Shown here piece after piece: positions 30,292-41,375 of a DNA stretch of 64,000 bases. The DNA comes from Prado023 sp963706885. GTDB taxonomy: Bacteria > Actinomycetota > Actinomycetes > S36-B12 > CAIYMF01. The notes under the pieces were generated by a model. It was not told where the DNA came from. It was given only the letters and a program-made list of their open reading frames with translations, and ran no database searches. The stretch is from contig CAVPNX010000007.1 of the NCBI GenBank assembly GCA_963706885.1, positions 127,404 through 191,403 of the forward strand, read 5' to 3'. The position numbers and the translations under genes are program-made. Within the stretch, counting starts at the first letter, position 1. Each line of letters starts with the position of its first letter.

Positions 30292-31500
30292 ATGGACATC
30301 CCGCTGCTCGACGGCCTGGACGCCGATGGCTCGCCGGATGCCGACGTCGCCACCCGGGCGGCGCGGGCGTGGCTCGCGGGCGGGATCGTGGGGCTGCCCA
30401 CGGAGACGGTCTACGGCCTGGCGGCCGACGCCCAGGACGCCGACGCGGTGGCGCGCGTCTACCGGGCGAAGGGCCGTCCGGCCGACCATCCGCTGATCGT
30501 CCACGTGCAGGGCGCGCAGGCGCTGGCCGGATGGTCCGCGGCCCCCAACCCGGCCGCCGAGCGCCTGGCGGCGGCCTTCTGGCCGGGCGCCCTGACGGTG
30601 ATCGTGGAGCGCAGCGAGCGGGCAGGCGACTTCATCACCGGCGGCCAGGGCACCGTCGCCCTGCGCTGCCCGGACCACCCGGTCGCGCGGGCCTGCCTCG
30701 AGGCGCTGGCGCGGCTGTCGGGGGATCCCGCGCGGGGGGTGGCCGCCCCCAGCGCCAACCGGTTCGGCCGGGTGAGCCCGACCCGGGCCCAGGACGTGCT
30801 GGCCGAGGTCGGCCCGGCGCTGGACGCGGCACGCGACATGGTCGTGGACGGCGGGCCGTGTGCGATCGGCGTGGAGTCCACGATCGTCGACTGCACGGCC
30901 GTCCCACCCCGGGTCCTGCGCCTCGGCGCGATCAGCCAGGACCAGATCGACGCTGTTCTCGCGGGCGAGCATGGCCGAGGCGCTGGCGAAGCCGACACGA
31001 GTCCGGCGGGGGACGCCGGGCCTGGGGACGGCGTCGAAGGGGACGTACGAGCCCCTGACGGCGATGTCCGCGCGCCCGGGACGCTCGAATCGCACTACGC
31101 CCCGGCCGCCCGAGGTGGTCCTCGTCGAGCGCAGCCACGCGAGCCCAGCCGAGCTGGCGTCGATCGCCGCGCGCCCCCTCGGTCGGCGTGGAACGTGATC
31201 CGTTCGGGTTGGCGACCCTAGAGGGTTCAGGACCTGCACGGATCATGGGCGATGGGCCCACCGCGACCCCCTCGATCGGCCTGGTGGCGGAGTCGGGCGT
31301 GGACACCCCGGCCGGGTGGACGCGGTTGGCGGCGCCGGTGACGGCAGGGGAGTACGCCCGCGAGCTGTACGCCGCCCTGCGCGCCGCGGACGCGCAGGGC
31401 CTTGAGGTGGTGGTCGCGGTCCTGCCCGACCCGGAGGCGGACCGCTGGCCCTGGCAGTCCGCGACCGCCTGGCCCGTGCCGCCCACGGGAGCGCGAGCCG
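30292..31500 (+). CDS. Threonylcarbamoyl-AMP synthase (Sua5/YrdC), C-terminal half frameshifted
   Basis: Makes threonylcarbamoyl-AMP for the t6A37 modification of tRNA. The YrdC domain (residues 1-215) is intact: GLPTETVYGLAADA, YRAKGRPADHPLIVHV, WPGALTVI, and the IGVESTIVDCT end. After GTLESHYAP the Sua5-specific C-terminal domain is split over other frames: VVLVERSHASPAELASIA in one, GWTRLAAPVTAGEYARELYAALRAAD in a second and LAVRDRLARAA in the third, i.e. at least three indels between about 31110 and 31450. The true end lies near 31490 and is uncertain. The order of fragments is correct, which argues for errors rather than rearrangement. Confidence 0.75.
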
Positions 31501-31649
31501 ATCGAAGGGGCCGAGGGGTGCGGTCGCTCCCGCGGCCGGACCCGACTCGAGGTCAGTCAGTGCCAGGTGCCAGGCGTGCGGAGGTCTGGTAGCGCGGATC
31601 ACCGACTCCGCGGGAGACGAGTCGAGGTGCCGGGCGCTGATTGCGCCCG

Positions 31650-32297
31650 GCTCCTCGACATGTTCGACAAGTGCGTGGGCAGTCGCTGATGGTCAGCGAG
31701 TTGTCCGTCTTGCTCTTCGTGAGGTGCATGGAGTCCACGTTGGACAACCCGGAAGCAGTCGGACGCCGCCGTCTCGGTGCATTCTTGGCCACCTGCTTGG
31801 CCGCATCCTTGACCATGGTCGCCCTTCAGCGTGGCTGATCTGGTCAAGCAGATGAAGATAGTGGTGCCAGGCGTCAGTACGTGGCGCGAGGAGGGTGGCG
31901 AGGGCGTCGCCCTCAGCCACTCCGCGGTACATCTGGGACTTCTTCCCGGCCTTGCTCTTGAGCGCAGCGGCACTACCTGGTCGGGGATGGGCAGACGAGG
32001 ATCGGCTGCCGTGCCCTTGGCCGTCGTAGATGCGCCAGCGACAACGGAGACATCGGTGGGATCGGACGCCTTCACCGTGTCCCGGACGTAGAGCCTGCAC
32101 CTTGATGTCGCGGTGCTTGGCCTTGGGGTGGACGTTGAGGAAGCCGTTGTGTACGTCGACCTGATGCGCACGCTCTGCAGTGTACGTCCTTCTTGCGGGG
32201 CAGACGTGGCCGCTGGCTTGCCCTTGGCGACTGCGGCGCCGGCGGCCGAACCCATGATGAGTGCTCCTGCGGCTGCTGCGGCAAGAACAGTACGCAT
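31650..32297 (-). pseudogene. Secreted protein of unknown function, multiply frameshifted
   Basis: ATG 32297 opens a clean signal peptide (MRTVLAAAAAGALIMGSAAG, cleavage after AVA). Beyond it, protein-like stretches alternate among frames in the right order: RRTYTAERAHQVDVHNGFLN and VHPKAKHRDIKVQ, then YVRDTVKASDPTDVSVVAG, then ALKSKAGKKSQMYRGVAEGD, then SNVDSMHLTKSKTDNSLTIS. At least four indels are needed, more than anywhere else in the window. The protein would be about 200 aa, exported, and is not recognised. Either a decayed gene or poor local sequence. Its base composition is less GC-rich than its neighbours, which fits acquisition. The 3' end is approximate. Confidence 0.45.
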
Positions 32298-32357
32298 GCT
32301 TGTTCTGTTTGTGTTGATACCACTACGGTACGGGTGCCTGAATCCGGAAGAACACCA

Positions 32358-32375
32358 GTCACCCGTACGGGTGAC
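32358..32375. promoter_or_regulatory. Perfect 18-bp palindrome, candidate operator
   Basis: GTCACCCGTACGGGTGAC reads the same on both strands. A related half, GGTACGGGTG, lies at 32328-32337, between the palindrome and the secreted-protein start at 32297. Position 60-80 bases before that start fits a repressor or activator site. The binding protein is unknown. Confidence 0.5.
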
Positions 32376-32651
32376 GGAATCTGGCTAACCATAGGCAAAG
32401 GCCGGGATATGTGCAGGGTGCGAACCATTGCCCGGGCGGCCTGTCGACTTGGCCCTCGGGCTGTCACGGACCCGCCGCCGGCACGACCCGGCGTCCTCGG
32501 CCCGCCACGACGCCCGTCGGCCAGCCGACTATCGTTGAGCGGGACTGGGAGCGCGCGCTGGTCACAACTGCCGGCACCGTCTCCTGCGGCGGACAAGCCA
32601 CGGCGGCGCCTGGGAACACCCAGTCCGCGGGACGGCGCCGACCAGCCCCTG

Positions 32652-32674
32652 TAGGATTTCTCTTGATGTCAAGA
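32652..32674 (+). promoter_or_regulatory. Candidate -10 and operator of isocitrate dehydrogenase
   Basis: TAGGAT (32652-32657) is a good -10 hexamer. Immediately downstream, at 32661-32674, TCTTGA-TG-TCAAGA is a perfect inverted repeat covering the expected transcription start, the classic position for a repressor. The ribosome site GGAGCA and ATG 32704 follow. Confidence 0.5.
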
Positions 32675-32703
32675 TAACCGCCCACCACGAGGAGCACGAC
32701 CAG

Positions 32704-34919
<2,216 letters not shown>

Positions 34920-34942
34920 CCTGCCCGCGCTCGAGGAGGAGC

Positions 34943-34983
34943 GTACGGCCTTGCCGTACACGAGGTACGGCGATACCGTACCT
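34943..34983. promoter_or_regulatory. Candidate toxin-antitoxin operator
   Basis: Two inverted repeats share the half-site GTACGG: GTACGG-CCTTG-CCGTAC at 34943-34959 and AGGTACGG-CGATA-CCGTACCT at 34963-34983. The second ends two bases before the antitoxin ATG (34986). Autoregulatory sites of ribbon-helix-helix antitoxins typically look like this. Confidence 0.6.
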
Positions 34984-34985
34984 CC

Positions 34986-35249
34986 ATGAAGACGACCTTG
35001 GTGCTCGACGATGCCGTGGCGGAGCGGGTGCGTGTCCGTGCCAAGGAGCGCGGGGTCAGCATGTCCTCCATCGTCGAGGAGGCACTCATCCGGCTCCTGG
35101 CCTCCGAGGAGGAACGGACTTCGCCGCCTCCGCAGGACTGCCCAGTCCTACAACAGCGGCGGATACCGTCGGTGGACGTCGCCGATCGGAATGCCATCTA
35201 TGACGTGGATGGACCCTCTGTGATGGCGCGAGTACGGAGCGAGCAGTGA
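34986..35249 (+). CDS. Ribbon-helix-helix antitoxin (VapB-like)
   Basis: 87 aa. MKTTLVLDDAVAERVRVRAK followed by GVSMSSIVEEALIRLLASEE is a textbook ribbon-helix-helix DNA-binding domain (residues 1-45). The C-terminal half is polar and probably unstructured until it wraps the toxin. The stop (TGA 35247-35249) overlaps the GTG of the PIN toxin gene. The palindromes at 34943-34983 are likely its own binding sites. The ATG has no ribosome-binding sequence, so the transcript may be nearly leaderless. Confidence 0.75.
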   Translation: MKTTLVLDDAVAERVRVRAKERGVSMSSIVEEALIRLLASEEERTSPPPQDCPVLQQRRIPSVDVADRNAIYDVDGPSVMARVRSEQ

Positions 35250-35678
35250 TCTGATCGATACGAACGCGTGATCACGCCGACGAGAGCCGGCGCATGCAGA
35301 GGTGCCGGGACATGCTCAGCGGTACCCGGCCCGCCGGGACGTCGCGCGTGGAGCAACTGGGCGTGCCCTGGTCGGTGGTCTACGAGTTCCTGCGGGTCGT
35401 GACCCACCCGCGGGTCCTCGAAGCGTCCCTGTCCATGGATCAGGCGTGGGGGTTCGTCGCTGACCTCCAGCGCGTGAGCACATCACCGTGCTTGACCCGG
35501 GCCCGGACATGCCAGGGCGGCCGGGCGGATGCTCAGCGCCCCCGGGGTGCGCGGGAACCTCGTGCACGACGCGCACATCGCCGCGGTCCTGGCCGAGCAC
35601 GGGGTGCGCCGGATCTACACCCGCGACCAGGACTTCCGCCGCTTCCCCGGGATCGAGGTCGTCGACCCGCTGGCGTAG
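35247..35678 (+). pseudogene. PIN-domain toxin (VapC), multiply frameshifted
   Basis: Fragments of a VapC ribonuclease appear in order in different frames: LIDTNA (first catalytic Asp), DHADESRRMQRCRDMLSGT, GVPWSVVYEFLRVVTHPRVL (Glu), EHITVLDPGPD, and RGNLVHDAHIAAVLAEHGVR with YTRDQDFRRFPGIEVVDPLA (last two Asp). All four catalytic acids can be recovered, about 140 aa in total. At least four indels interrupt it. Toxin genes do accumulate real inactivating mutations, but the same error pattern affects neighbouring housekeeping genes, so the status is uncertain. Partner of the antitoxin at 34986. Confidence 0.65.
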
Positions 35679-35694
35679 CTGAGCCGCACCGGGC

Positions 35695-36515
35695 TCAGGT
35701 GAACGTGGCCGAGACCGCTGCGTGGTCGCTCCAGCGCTCGGCGTACGTCGCCGCCTTGTGCACCTCGACCTCGGTGGCGCGCTGGGCCAGCGCTGGCGAG
35801 GCGAGCGCGACGTCGATGCGCCAGCCGCCGTCGGTGTCGAACCCGCGGCCCCGCCAGGACCACCACGTGTAGGGCCCTGGCCCGTCGCCGCCGAACCGCC
35901 GGCCGAGGTCCACCCAGCCCAGCCCGTCGGGGGGCGCGCCGTACCAGTGGTCCAGGTGCGCGCGCTCGGAGGCCAGGAACCCGGCCTTCCCCCGGTTCCC
36001 GCGCCAGTTCTTGATGTCGTGCTGGGTGTGCGCCACGTTGATGTCGCCGCACACGAGCGCAGCATCGGCGGACCGTTCAGCCATCCAGGAGCCGATCGCG
36101 GTCGAGGAAGCGATCCTTCTCCTGTGCCCGCGGGCCCTCGGCCTCGCCGGTGTGCACGTACACGCTGGCGACCCGGACGGCCGGGCCACCGGCGGGATCG
36201 GCGACGCAGGGCGTCGATCCACCTGCCCTGGTCGGCGAACTCCGCGGTCTCCCACGCCGACGTCACCTCGTCGTCAGCGGGCGTCCGCGAGAGCAGCGCG
36301 ACCCCGGCATGCCCGTTGCGGGCGCCGGGTGCCAGCGCGAGGTGCCACTGGCCCAGCCCAGCCGCCCCGAGGGCCTCGTCCACCTGCTCGGGCGTGGCCC
36401 GCACCTCCTGCAGGCACAGGACGTCTGCGCCGGATTCAGCAAGCCACTGCAGCCCACCGCGGCGCAGGGCAGCGCGGATGCCGTTGACGTTCGCCGTCAC
36501 CACGCGCAGGGTCAC
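35695..36515 (-). CDS. xthA: Exodeoxyribonuclease III, two frameshifts
   Basis: AP endonuclease/3'-exonuclease of base-excision repair, about 272 aa. Frame A from ATG 36515: LRVVTANVNGIRAALRRGG and LCLQEVRATPEQVD (metal-binding Glu). Frame B: ASVYVHTGEAEGPRAQEKDR. Frame C: LVCGDINVAHTQHDIKNWRG (GDxN motif) to ERWSDHAAVSATF (catalytic SDH). The joins are at about 36205 and 36085, each an apparent one-base insertion. All active-site motifs survive in order. Convergent with the toxin gene. Confidence 0.8.
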
Positions 36516-36574
36516 AGGGGGCGATTATCCCGGTCACGGGATGCCACCCCCCGCACGCGTCCCCGGAGCGCCGG

Positions 36575-37707
36575 TCAGCCCTTGGGCAGGACGCCGCTGA
36601 GAAAGGCGTTCAGGCCGGCGGCCGGCTTGGTCGCGGTGCGCATCATCACGCCGGGCAGGGTCTTCTCCAGGGCGCCGGGCAGCTGGCGCAGGAGCAGCCC
36701 GGCCATGAGCTCGTCGAGCTTCTCCTGCGTCTCGAGCTCGGTGACCGCCTCCAGCATGGCCGGCAGGACGACGGCCAGCACGTCGTCGGTGGCCTCCTCG
36801 ATGGCTGCGACCGACATCTGGCGCACCGCATCGCTGGTCGCGGCGTTGGTGACCGCATTGGTCATGACCGCGTTCATCGCCTCCGACCGCTCCGCACGCA
36901 CCGCCCGGCCCTTCTCGGCCAGGGACGCCAGGCGTGCGTCGGCCAGCTCCGTGGCGAAGGTCGGCGAGACGGCTCGCACGACATCGGCTGCGCGCACGGT
37001 GATCCCCGTGGCCATCTGCGATGCCCCAGGATCCGGCGCGCCAGGCCTGTTCGGCGATCACCGACAGCACGCCCAGGGCGACGTCCTCGGCGGGTGGGTA
37101 GGCCGGGCGGGTGGTCAGCGTGGTCGTGGGCCGCGGCGCCGCGGTGGCGGCAACCGGCATGCCGTCCAGGGGAGCGGACGTGCCTCCGGTGCCGGGGCCG
37201 TGGCCGGGGCGTCGGCCGGCTCAGCCGTGACCGGACCGGCGGAGAAGTCGGCGAGCAGGGCCTCGACTGCGGAGTAGCCCGAGGCGCGCACGACCGTCGG
37301 GGAGCCCCCGTCCGTGAGCCGTCGGGCCGCGCGGCTGGACGCCGACCGGCTCGTCCCGGTCCGCCGGACCGAGGCCCGGGTGGTCGCGGGCTCCTGGGCA
37401 GCGGAGGCCGGGCGCGCGGGAGTCGGCGCCAGCGGGCGGTCGCTGCTCGTGCGGGTGCCCTTCGCCGACCGCGTCGTCGGGGGCCTCGCCGGTGCCCGTC
37501 TGCGCTCGTGTCCCGGAGGCGTCCGGCGTGGTCGGGGCGTCCTTCGCTGCTGCCGTGCGGGCAGGGGTGGCCTTCTTGGTCCGGGTGGGGGTGGAGCTGC
37601 CTGACCCCGCACTGCCCCGGGAGGATCCCTTCCGCGCTCGCGGCGACGTACGACGGGGAGGGTGTGTCCGCTGACGACGCGGTCGGGGGGGACTTCTCGG
37701 CACTCAT
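36575..37707 (-). CDS. Unrecognised protein: disordered basic N-terminus and helical C-terminal domain, frameshifted
   Basis: ATG 37707 begins MSAEKSPPTASSADTPSP. Joining frames gives about 375 aa: a Ser/Thr/Lys/Arg/Pro-rich stretch (TPTRTKKATPARTAAAKDAP), a short segment ASGYSAVEALLADFSAGPV, another linker, then PAYPPAEDVALGVLSVIAEQ and a long helical domain in a single frame from 37015 to 36575 (VVRAVSPTFATELADARLAS, TDDVLAVVLPAMLEAVTELE, LDELMAGLLLRQLPGALEKT). At least three frameshifts lie in the N-terminal half. No membrane helix or signal peptide. I do not recognise the family; the C-terminal domain is rich in Ala/Leu/Glu amphipathic helices. Confidence 0.5.
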
Positions 37708-37842
37708 GGAACAACGGTACGCGGTGATCGCGGTGGGGTGTGAACCGATCATCCGCGGTCTGAGCCGAGGGATGCCCACCTCGTCGGCGTCGGGTCGAGC
37801 AGCCGCGCGGCCAACGCCCCGTGCGCTACATTTCCCACCATT

Positions 37843-39178
37843 GTGGGCGAGTTGGGTACGACCTTTGCGATCATCCTGGTCTTCACGCTGATCGGGGGCT
37901 TCTTCGCCGCGTCGGAGACCGCCCTGATCTCGCTGCGGGACAGCCAGGTCAACCGGATGGTCGATTCCGATCCCCGGCGGGGTGCGCGGTTGCGGGCGCT
38001 GATGGACCAGCCGAACCGGTTCCTGGCCGCCGTCCAGGTCGGCGTGACGATGGCCGGGTTCATCTCCGCGGCCTTCGGGGCCAACCGGATCGCCCCGGTG
38101 GTGTCCGGGTGGCTGGTGTCGGCGGGGATGAGCCAGGCGGTCGCGGACTCCGTCGCGTTCATCGGCGCGACCGTGCTGGTCGTCTACATCTCCCTGGTCC
38201 TCGGCGAGCTGGTCCCCAAGCGACTGGCCCTGGCCAAGTCCGAGTCCATCGCCCTGAGGGTGGCCGCCCCGATCGACTTCATCGCGAAGATCTCCCGGCC
38301 CTTCATCTGGTTGCTGTCGGCGTCGACCAACCTGATCGTCCGGATCCTGGGCCTGGACCCGTCCAGCGGCCGCGAGGTCATCACCGGCGAGGAGCTGCGG
38401 GGCATGGTGGCCGCCCACACCGACCTGACCGATGAGGAGCGCGAGCTGATCGACGACGTCTTCGACGCCGGGGACACCGAGCTGCGCGAGGTGATGATCC
38501 CGCGCACGGAGGTCGCGTTCCTGGACGCCTCGCTCCCCGCGTTCCGGGCGGCCTCGCTCGTGGCTGCGATGCCCCACTCCCGCTACCCCGTCATCGGGGA
38601 CTCCCCGGACGACGTCCTCGGGTTCGTCCATGTGCGCGACATCCTCACCCCGTCGATGGTGACCAGGTCGGTGCGGCTGGAGGACCTGGCCCGCGAGGTG
38701 GCCTTCTTCCCGGGCAGCAAGCAGGTGATCCCCGCGCTGGCCGAGATGCGCCGGGGCGGGCACCACCTCGCAGTCGTCGCCGACGAGTACGGGGGAACGG
38801 CAGGGATCGTCACCATGGAGGACCTGGTCGAGGAGCTCGTCGGCGACATCCACGACGAGTACGACCAGGAGGGCAGCGCACCTGCTGCCGCCCTGCGCCC
38901 CGGTGCGCCCTTCGAGGTCGACGGCCTGCTGAACCTCGAGGACTTCGAGGAGGAGTCCGGGGTGGTCCTGCGCGACGGTCCCTACGAGACGGTCGCGGGA
39001 TGGTTCGTCGCCCAGCTCGGGCGCCTGCCGGCTGTCGGTGACGAGCTGCAGGGTGCCGGGGCGACGTTCCAGGTGATCGAGCTCGACGGCCGGCGGATCT
39101 CCCGGATCCGGGTCACGCCCGTGGTCATCCGAATCGGCACCGAGCCCCGAGGCGGAGCCCGACGCCTCCGAGGGCTGA
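37843..39178 (+). CDS. CNNM/CorC (hemolysin C-like) membrane protein, frameshift at 3' end
   Basis: About 445 aa. N-terminal CNNM/DUF21 domain with three to four helices (GGFFAASETALISLRDSQV is the family signature), a pair of CBS domains (VMIPRTEVAFLDASLPAFRA; VADEYGGTAGIVTMEDLVEE), and a C-terminal CorC_HlyC domain. Such proteins are linked to Mg2+ or Co2+ efflux. As sequenced the frame runs on into trpS with no stop; one base fewer near 39125-39140 gives SAPSPEAEPDASEG and a TGA at 39176-39178. GTG 37843 follows TACATT (37827-37832) by ten bases. Confidence 0.8.
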
Positions 39179-39236
39179 TCGCGTGCTCGGCCGCGAACGG
39201 GAGTTGTCGGGTTCGGGAACACCGGGGAACGTTTGC

Positions 39237-39242
39237 GACAAT
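39237..39242 (+). promoter_or_regulatory. Candidate -10 element of trpS
   Basis: GACAAT overlaps the first possible ATG (39241) and ends 7 bases before the second (39250). If it is the -10, transcription starts at the second ATG, which favours that codon as the start. Confidence 0.4.
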
Positions 39243-39249
39243 GGCGCCC

Positions 39250-40248
39250 ATGTCCCCACGTCCCCGTGTGCTGTCCGGGATCCAGCCGACGGCCGACTCC
39301 TTCCACATCGGCAACTACTTGGGGGCGTTGCGCAACTGGGTGGCCCTGCAGGAGACCCACGACTGCTTCTACTGCGTGGTCGACCTGCATGCCATCACCG
39401 TGGACCACGACCCGGCGGAGCTGAACCGGCGCACGCGGGTGTCGTTCGCGCAGCTGGTGGCCCTGGGCGTGGACCCGCAGCGGTCGACGGTGTTCGTCCA
39501 GAGCCAGGTCCCCGAGCACACCCAGCTGCAGTGGGCCCTGGCGTGCCTGACCGGCATGGGCGAGGCCGGCCGCATGACCCAGTTCAAGGACAAGTCGGCC
39601 AAGGCCGGCACCGACCGCACGTCGGTCGGGCTGTTCACGTACCCGATCCTGCAGGCCGCCGACATCCTGGTGTACCGGGCCAACGCGGTGCCGGTGGGTG
39701 AGGACCAGCGCCAGCACCTCGAGCTGACCCGCGACCTGGCTGTCCGGTTCAACGGCCGGTTCGGGTCGACCCTGACCGTGCCGGAGCCGCTGATCATCAA
39801 GGACACCGCCAAGATCTTCGACCTGGCCGATCCCACGTCGAAGATGAGCAAGTCCTCCCCGGCCGGGTGCGTGTTCCTGCTCGACCCGCCCAAGCAGACC
39901 GCGAAGAAGATCCGGTCGGCGGTCACCGACTCCGAGACCGAGGTCCGTTTCGACCCGGAGAACAAGCCGGGCGTGTCGAACCTGCTCACCATCCTGGCGA
40001 CCTTCACCGGCCGCACGGTGGCGCAGGTCGAGCCGGAGTTCGCCGGGCGCATGTACGGCGACCTGAAGAAGGAGGCCGCCGAGGCCGTCGTGGCGTTCGT
40101 CGAGCCGGTCCAGGCCCGGGTCGCCGAGCTCCTCGAGGACCCCGCCGAGCTCGACCGGCAGATGGCTGCGGGGGCAGCGCGTGCCCGCGAGGTCGCCGCC
40201 GCCACGTTGGCTGACGTGTACCGGAACCTGGGCTTCGTGATCCCCTGA
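39250..40248 (+). CDS. trpS: Tryptophanyl-tRNA synthetase
   Basis: Charges tRNA-Trp. 332 aa from ATG 39250, the normal size for the bacterial enzyme. HIGN (the HIGH motif) is at residues 19-22 in GIQPTADSFHIGNYLGAL and KMSKS at 198-202. The tryptophan-binding region (YPILQAADILVYRANAVPVG) and C-terminal anticodon part are intact. The stop shares one base with the start of the following 2H/GNAT gene (TGATG). ATG 39241 is an alternative start three codons upstream. Confidence 0.94.
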   Translation: MSPRPRVLSGIQPTADSFHIGNYLGALRNWVALQETHDCFYCVVDLHAITVDHDPAELNRRTRVSFAQLVALGVDPQRSTVFVQSQVPEHTQLQWALACLTGMGEAGRMTQFKDKSAKAGTDRTSVGLFTYPILQAADILVYRANAVPVGEDQRQHLELTRDLAVRFNGRFGSTLTVPEPLIIKDTAKIFDLADPTSKMSKSSPAGCVFLLDPPKQTAKKIRSAVTDSETEVRFDPENKPGVSNLLTILATFTGRTVAQVEPEFAGRMYGDLKKEAAEAVVAFVEPVQARVAELLEDPAELDRQMAAGAARAREVAAATLADVYRNLGFVIP

Positions 40249-41369
40249 TGAGTGTTGCACCGGTCGTCCCCGCGGACGTCCTCGGCTCGGAGCCGGCGGA
40301 CTGGCCGGTGACCATCGGCGTCGCCCTGCCGATCCCCGAACCGTTCCTCGGGGAGCTCGGCGCCTATCGCGAACGGTTCGGTGACCCGCTGGCCCACGCG
40401 ATCGTTGCGCACATCACCCTCGTGCCGCCCATGTCCGTGGCCACCGAGGAGCACCTGGGCGAGATCCTGGCCCACCTGCAGGCGCTGGCCATGGACATGG
40501 AGCCGTTCCCGCTCGTGCTCGAGGGGGCGGGCACGTTCCGCCCGGTCTCCAAGGTGGTGTTCGTCCCCATCGTCGAGGGCGAGGCCGAGGTCCGGGCAGC
40601 AGAGGCGGCGGTGCGCCGGGGCCCGCTCGACCGACCGCTGGAGTACCCGTACCACCCGCATGTGACGGTTGCCCACGATCTGGAGGAGGACTGGCTCGAC
40701 CAGGCCGCCGAGGCCCTGCTCACCTACCGCGCGGCGTTCGAGGTCGACCGCTTCAGCCTGTTCATCCGTGGAGCTGATGGCGTCTGGCGCCCGGTGGCCG
40801 ACTTCCCCTTCGGCCAGTCCGTCATCGATCCGAGACGCTACGAGGGCGACTCGGTCACGATCGGCCTGCTGGACCCGCAGGACTTCCCCGCGCTGTGCGA
40901 CCGGCTCGGGGAGATCGTGGCCGATGCCGTGAACAACGGGGCCGGGGTCAACTTCCTGCTCCCCTTCTCGGCGGCGGACGGGGCCGCGTGGTGGCGTGCG
41001 CAGGCCGCCGATGTCGCCGCGGGCCGGCGGGTCCTGCTCGTCGCGCGCGACGAGGGCGAGGTCGTGGGCATCGTGTCGGTGCACCCTGCGGCGGCGCCGA
41101 ACCAACCGCATCGTGCGGAGCTCAGCAAGCTGCTGGTGCACTCAGCCGACCGGCGCCGGGGGGTGGCCACCCGACTCATGGATGCCGCCGCCGAGGAGGC
41201 CCGCAGGCGTGGGTTCACACTGCTGACCCTCGACTGCGTGGGAGGAGGTCCGGAGGAGGAGTTCTACCGGGGCCTGGGCTACACGCCCGTCGGGACGATC
41301 CCCGGATATGCGCTGTCGCCCACGGGGGAGCCGCAGGCAGCGACGTTCCTCTACCTCGAGCTGCGCTGA
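40248..41369 (+). CDS. 2'-5' RNA ligase-like (2H phosphoesterase) protein fused to a GNAT acetyltransferase
   Basis: 373 aa with two domains. Residues 20-185 are a 2H phosphoesterase-like fold with both HxT motifs (AHITLVPP, HPHVTVAH). Residues about 200-373 are a GNAT domain with the acetyl-CoA loop (LLVHSADRRRGVATRLMDAA) and a typical end (EFYRGLGYTPVGTIPGY). The 2H domain after trpS is common in actinobacteria; the fused GNAT is less familiar to me. The linker SVIDPRRYEGDSVTIGLLD has no possible start codon for a separate GNAT gene, so the fusion looks real, although an indel cannot be excluded. Substrates unknown. ATG 40248 overlaps the trpS stop. Confidence 0.75.
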   Translation: MSVAPVVPADVLGSEPADWPVTIGVALPIPEPFLGELGAYRERFGDPLAHAIVAHITLVPPMSVATEEHLGEILAHLQALAMDMEPFPLVLEGAGTFRPVSKVVFVPIVEGEAEVRAAEAAVRRGPLDRPLEYPYHPHVTVAHDLEEDWLDQAAEALLTYRAAFEVDRFSLFIRGADGVWRPVADFPFGQSVIDPRRYEGDSVTIGLLDPQDFPALCDRLGEIVADAVNNGAGVNFLLPFSAADGAAWWRAQAADVAAGRRVLLVARDEGEVVGIVSVHPAAAPNQPHRAELSKLLVHSADRRRGVATRLMDAAAEEARRRGFTLLTLDCVGGGPEEEFYRGLGYTPVGTIPGYALSPTGEPQAATFLYLELR

Positions 41370-41375
41370 GCCGGT

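Larger units (their letters stand above)
32298..32703. other. Intergenic region between secreted-protein gene and isocitrate dehydrogenase
   Basis: 406 bases, divergent genes on both sides. The left half is unusually A/T-rich and holds the 18-bp palindrome at 32358; the right end holds the candidate isocitrate dehydrogenase promoter and operator. The middle (32430-32640) is GC-rich and I see nothing in it. Confidence 0.5.

Noticed and set aside
30001..31239. A minus-strand gene opposite Sua5 (412 codons)
   Set aside because: The plus strand carries intact YrdC motifs; the antisense frame is low-complexity.
31831..32091. A plus-strand small gene (MADLVKQMKIVVPG...)
   Set aside because: The minus strand shows a signal peptide and ordered protein-like fragments over the same bases, which explains the region better.
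31599..32703. A mobile element or phage remnant, suggested by lower GC and broken frames
   Set aside because: No transposase, integrase, terminal repeats or target duplication could be seen.
37843..40248. A genuine bifunctional CNNM-tryptophanyl-tRNA synthetase
   Set aside because: A single-base correction restores a normal stop, and the linker sequence is not conserved-looking. Kept only as a low-interest finding.
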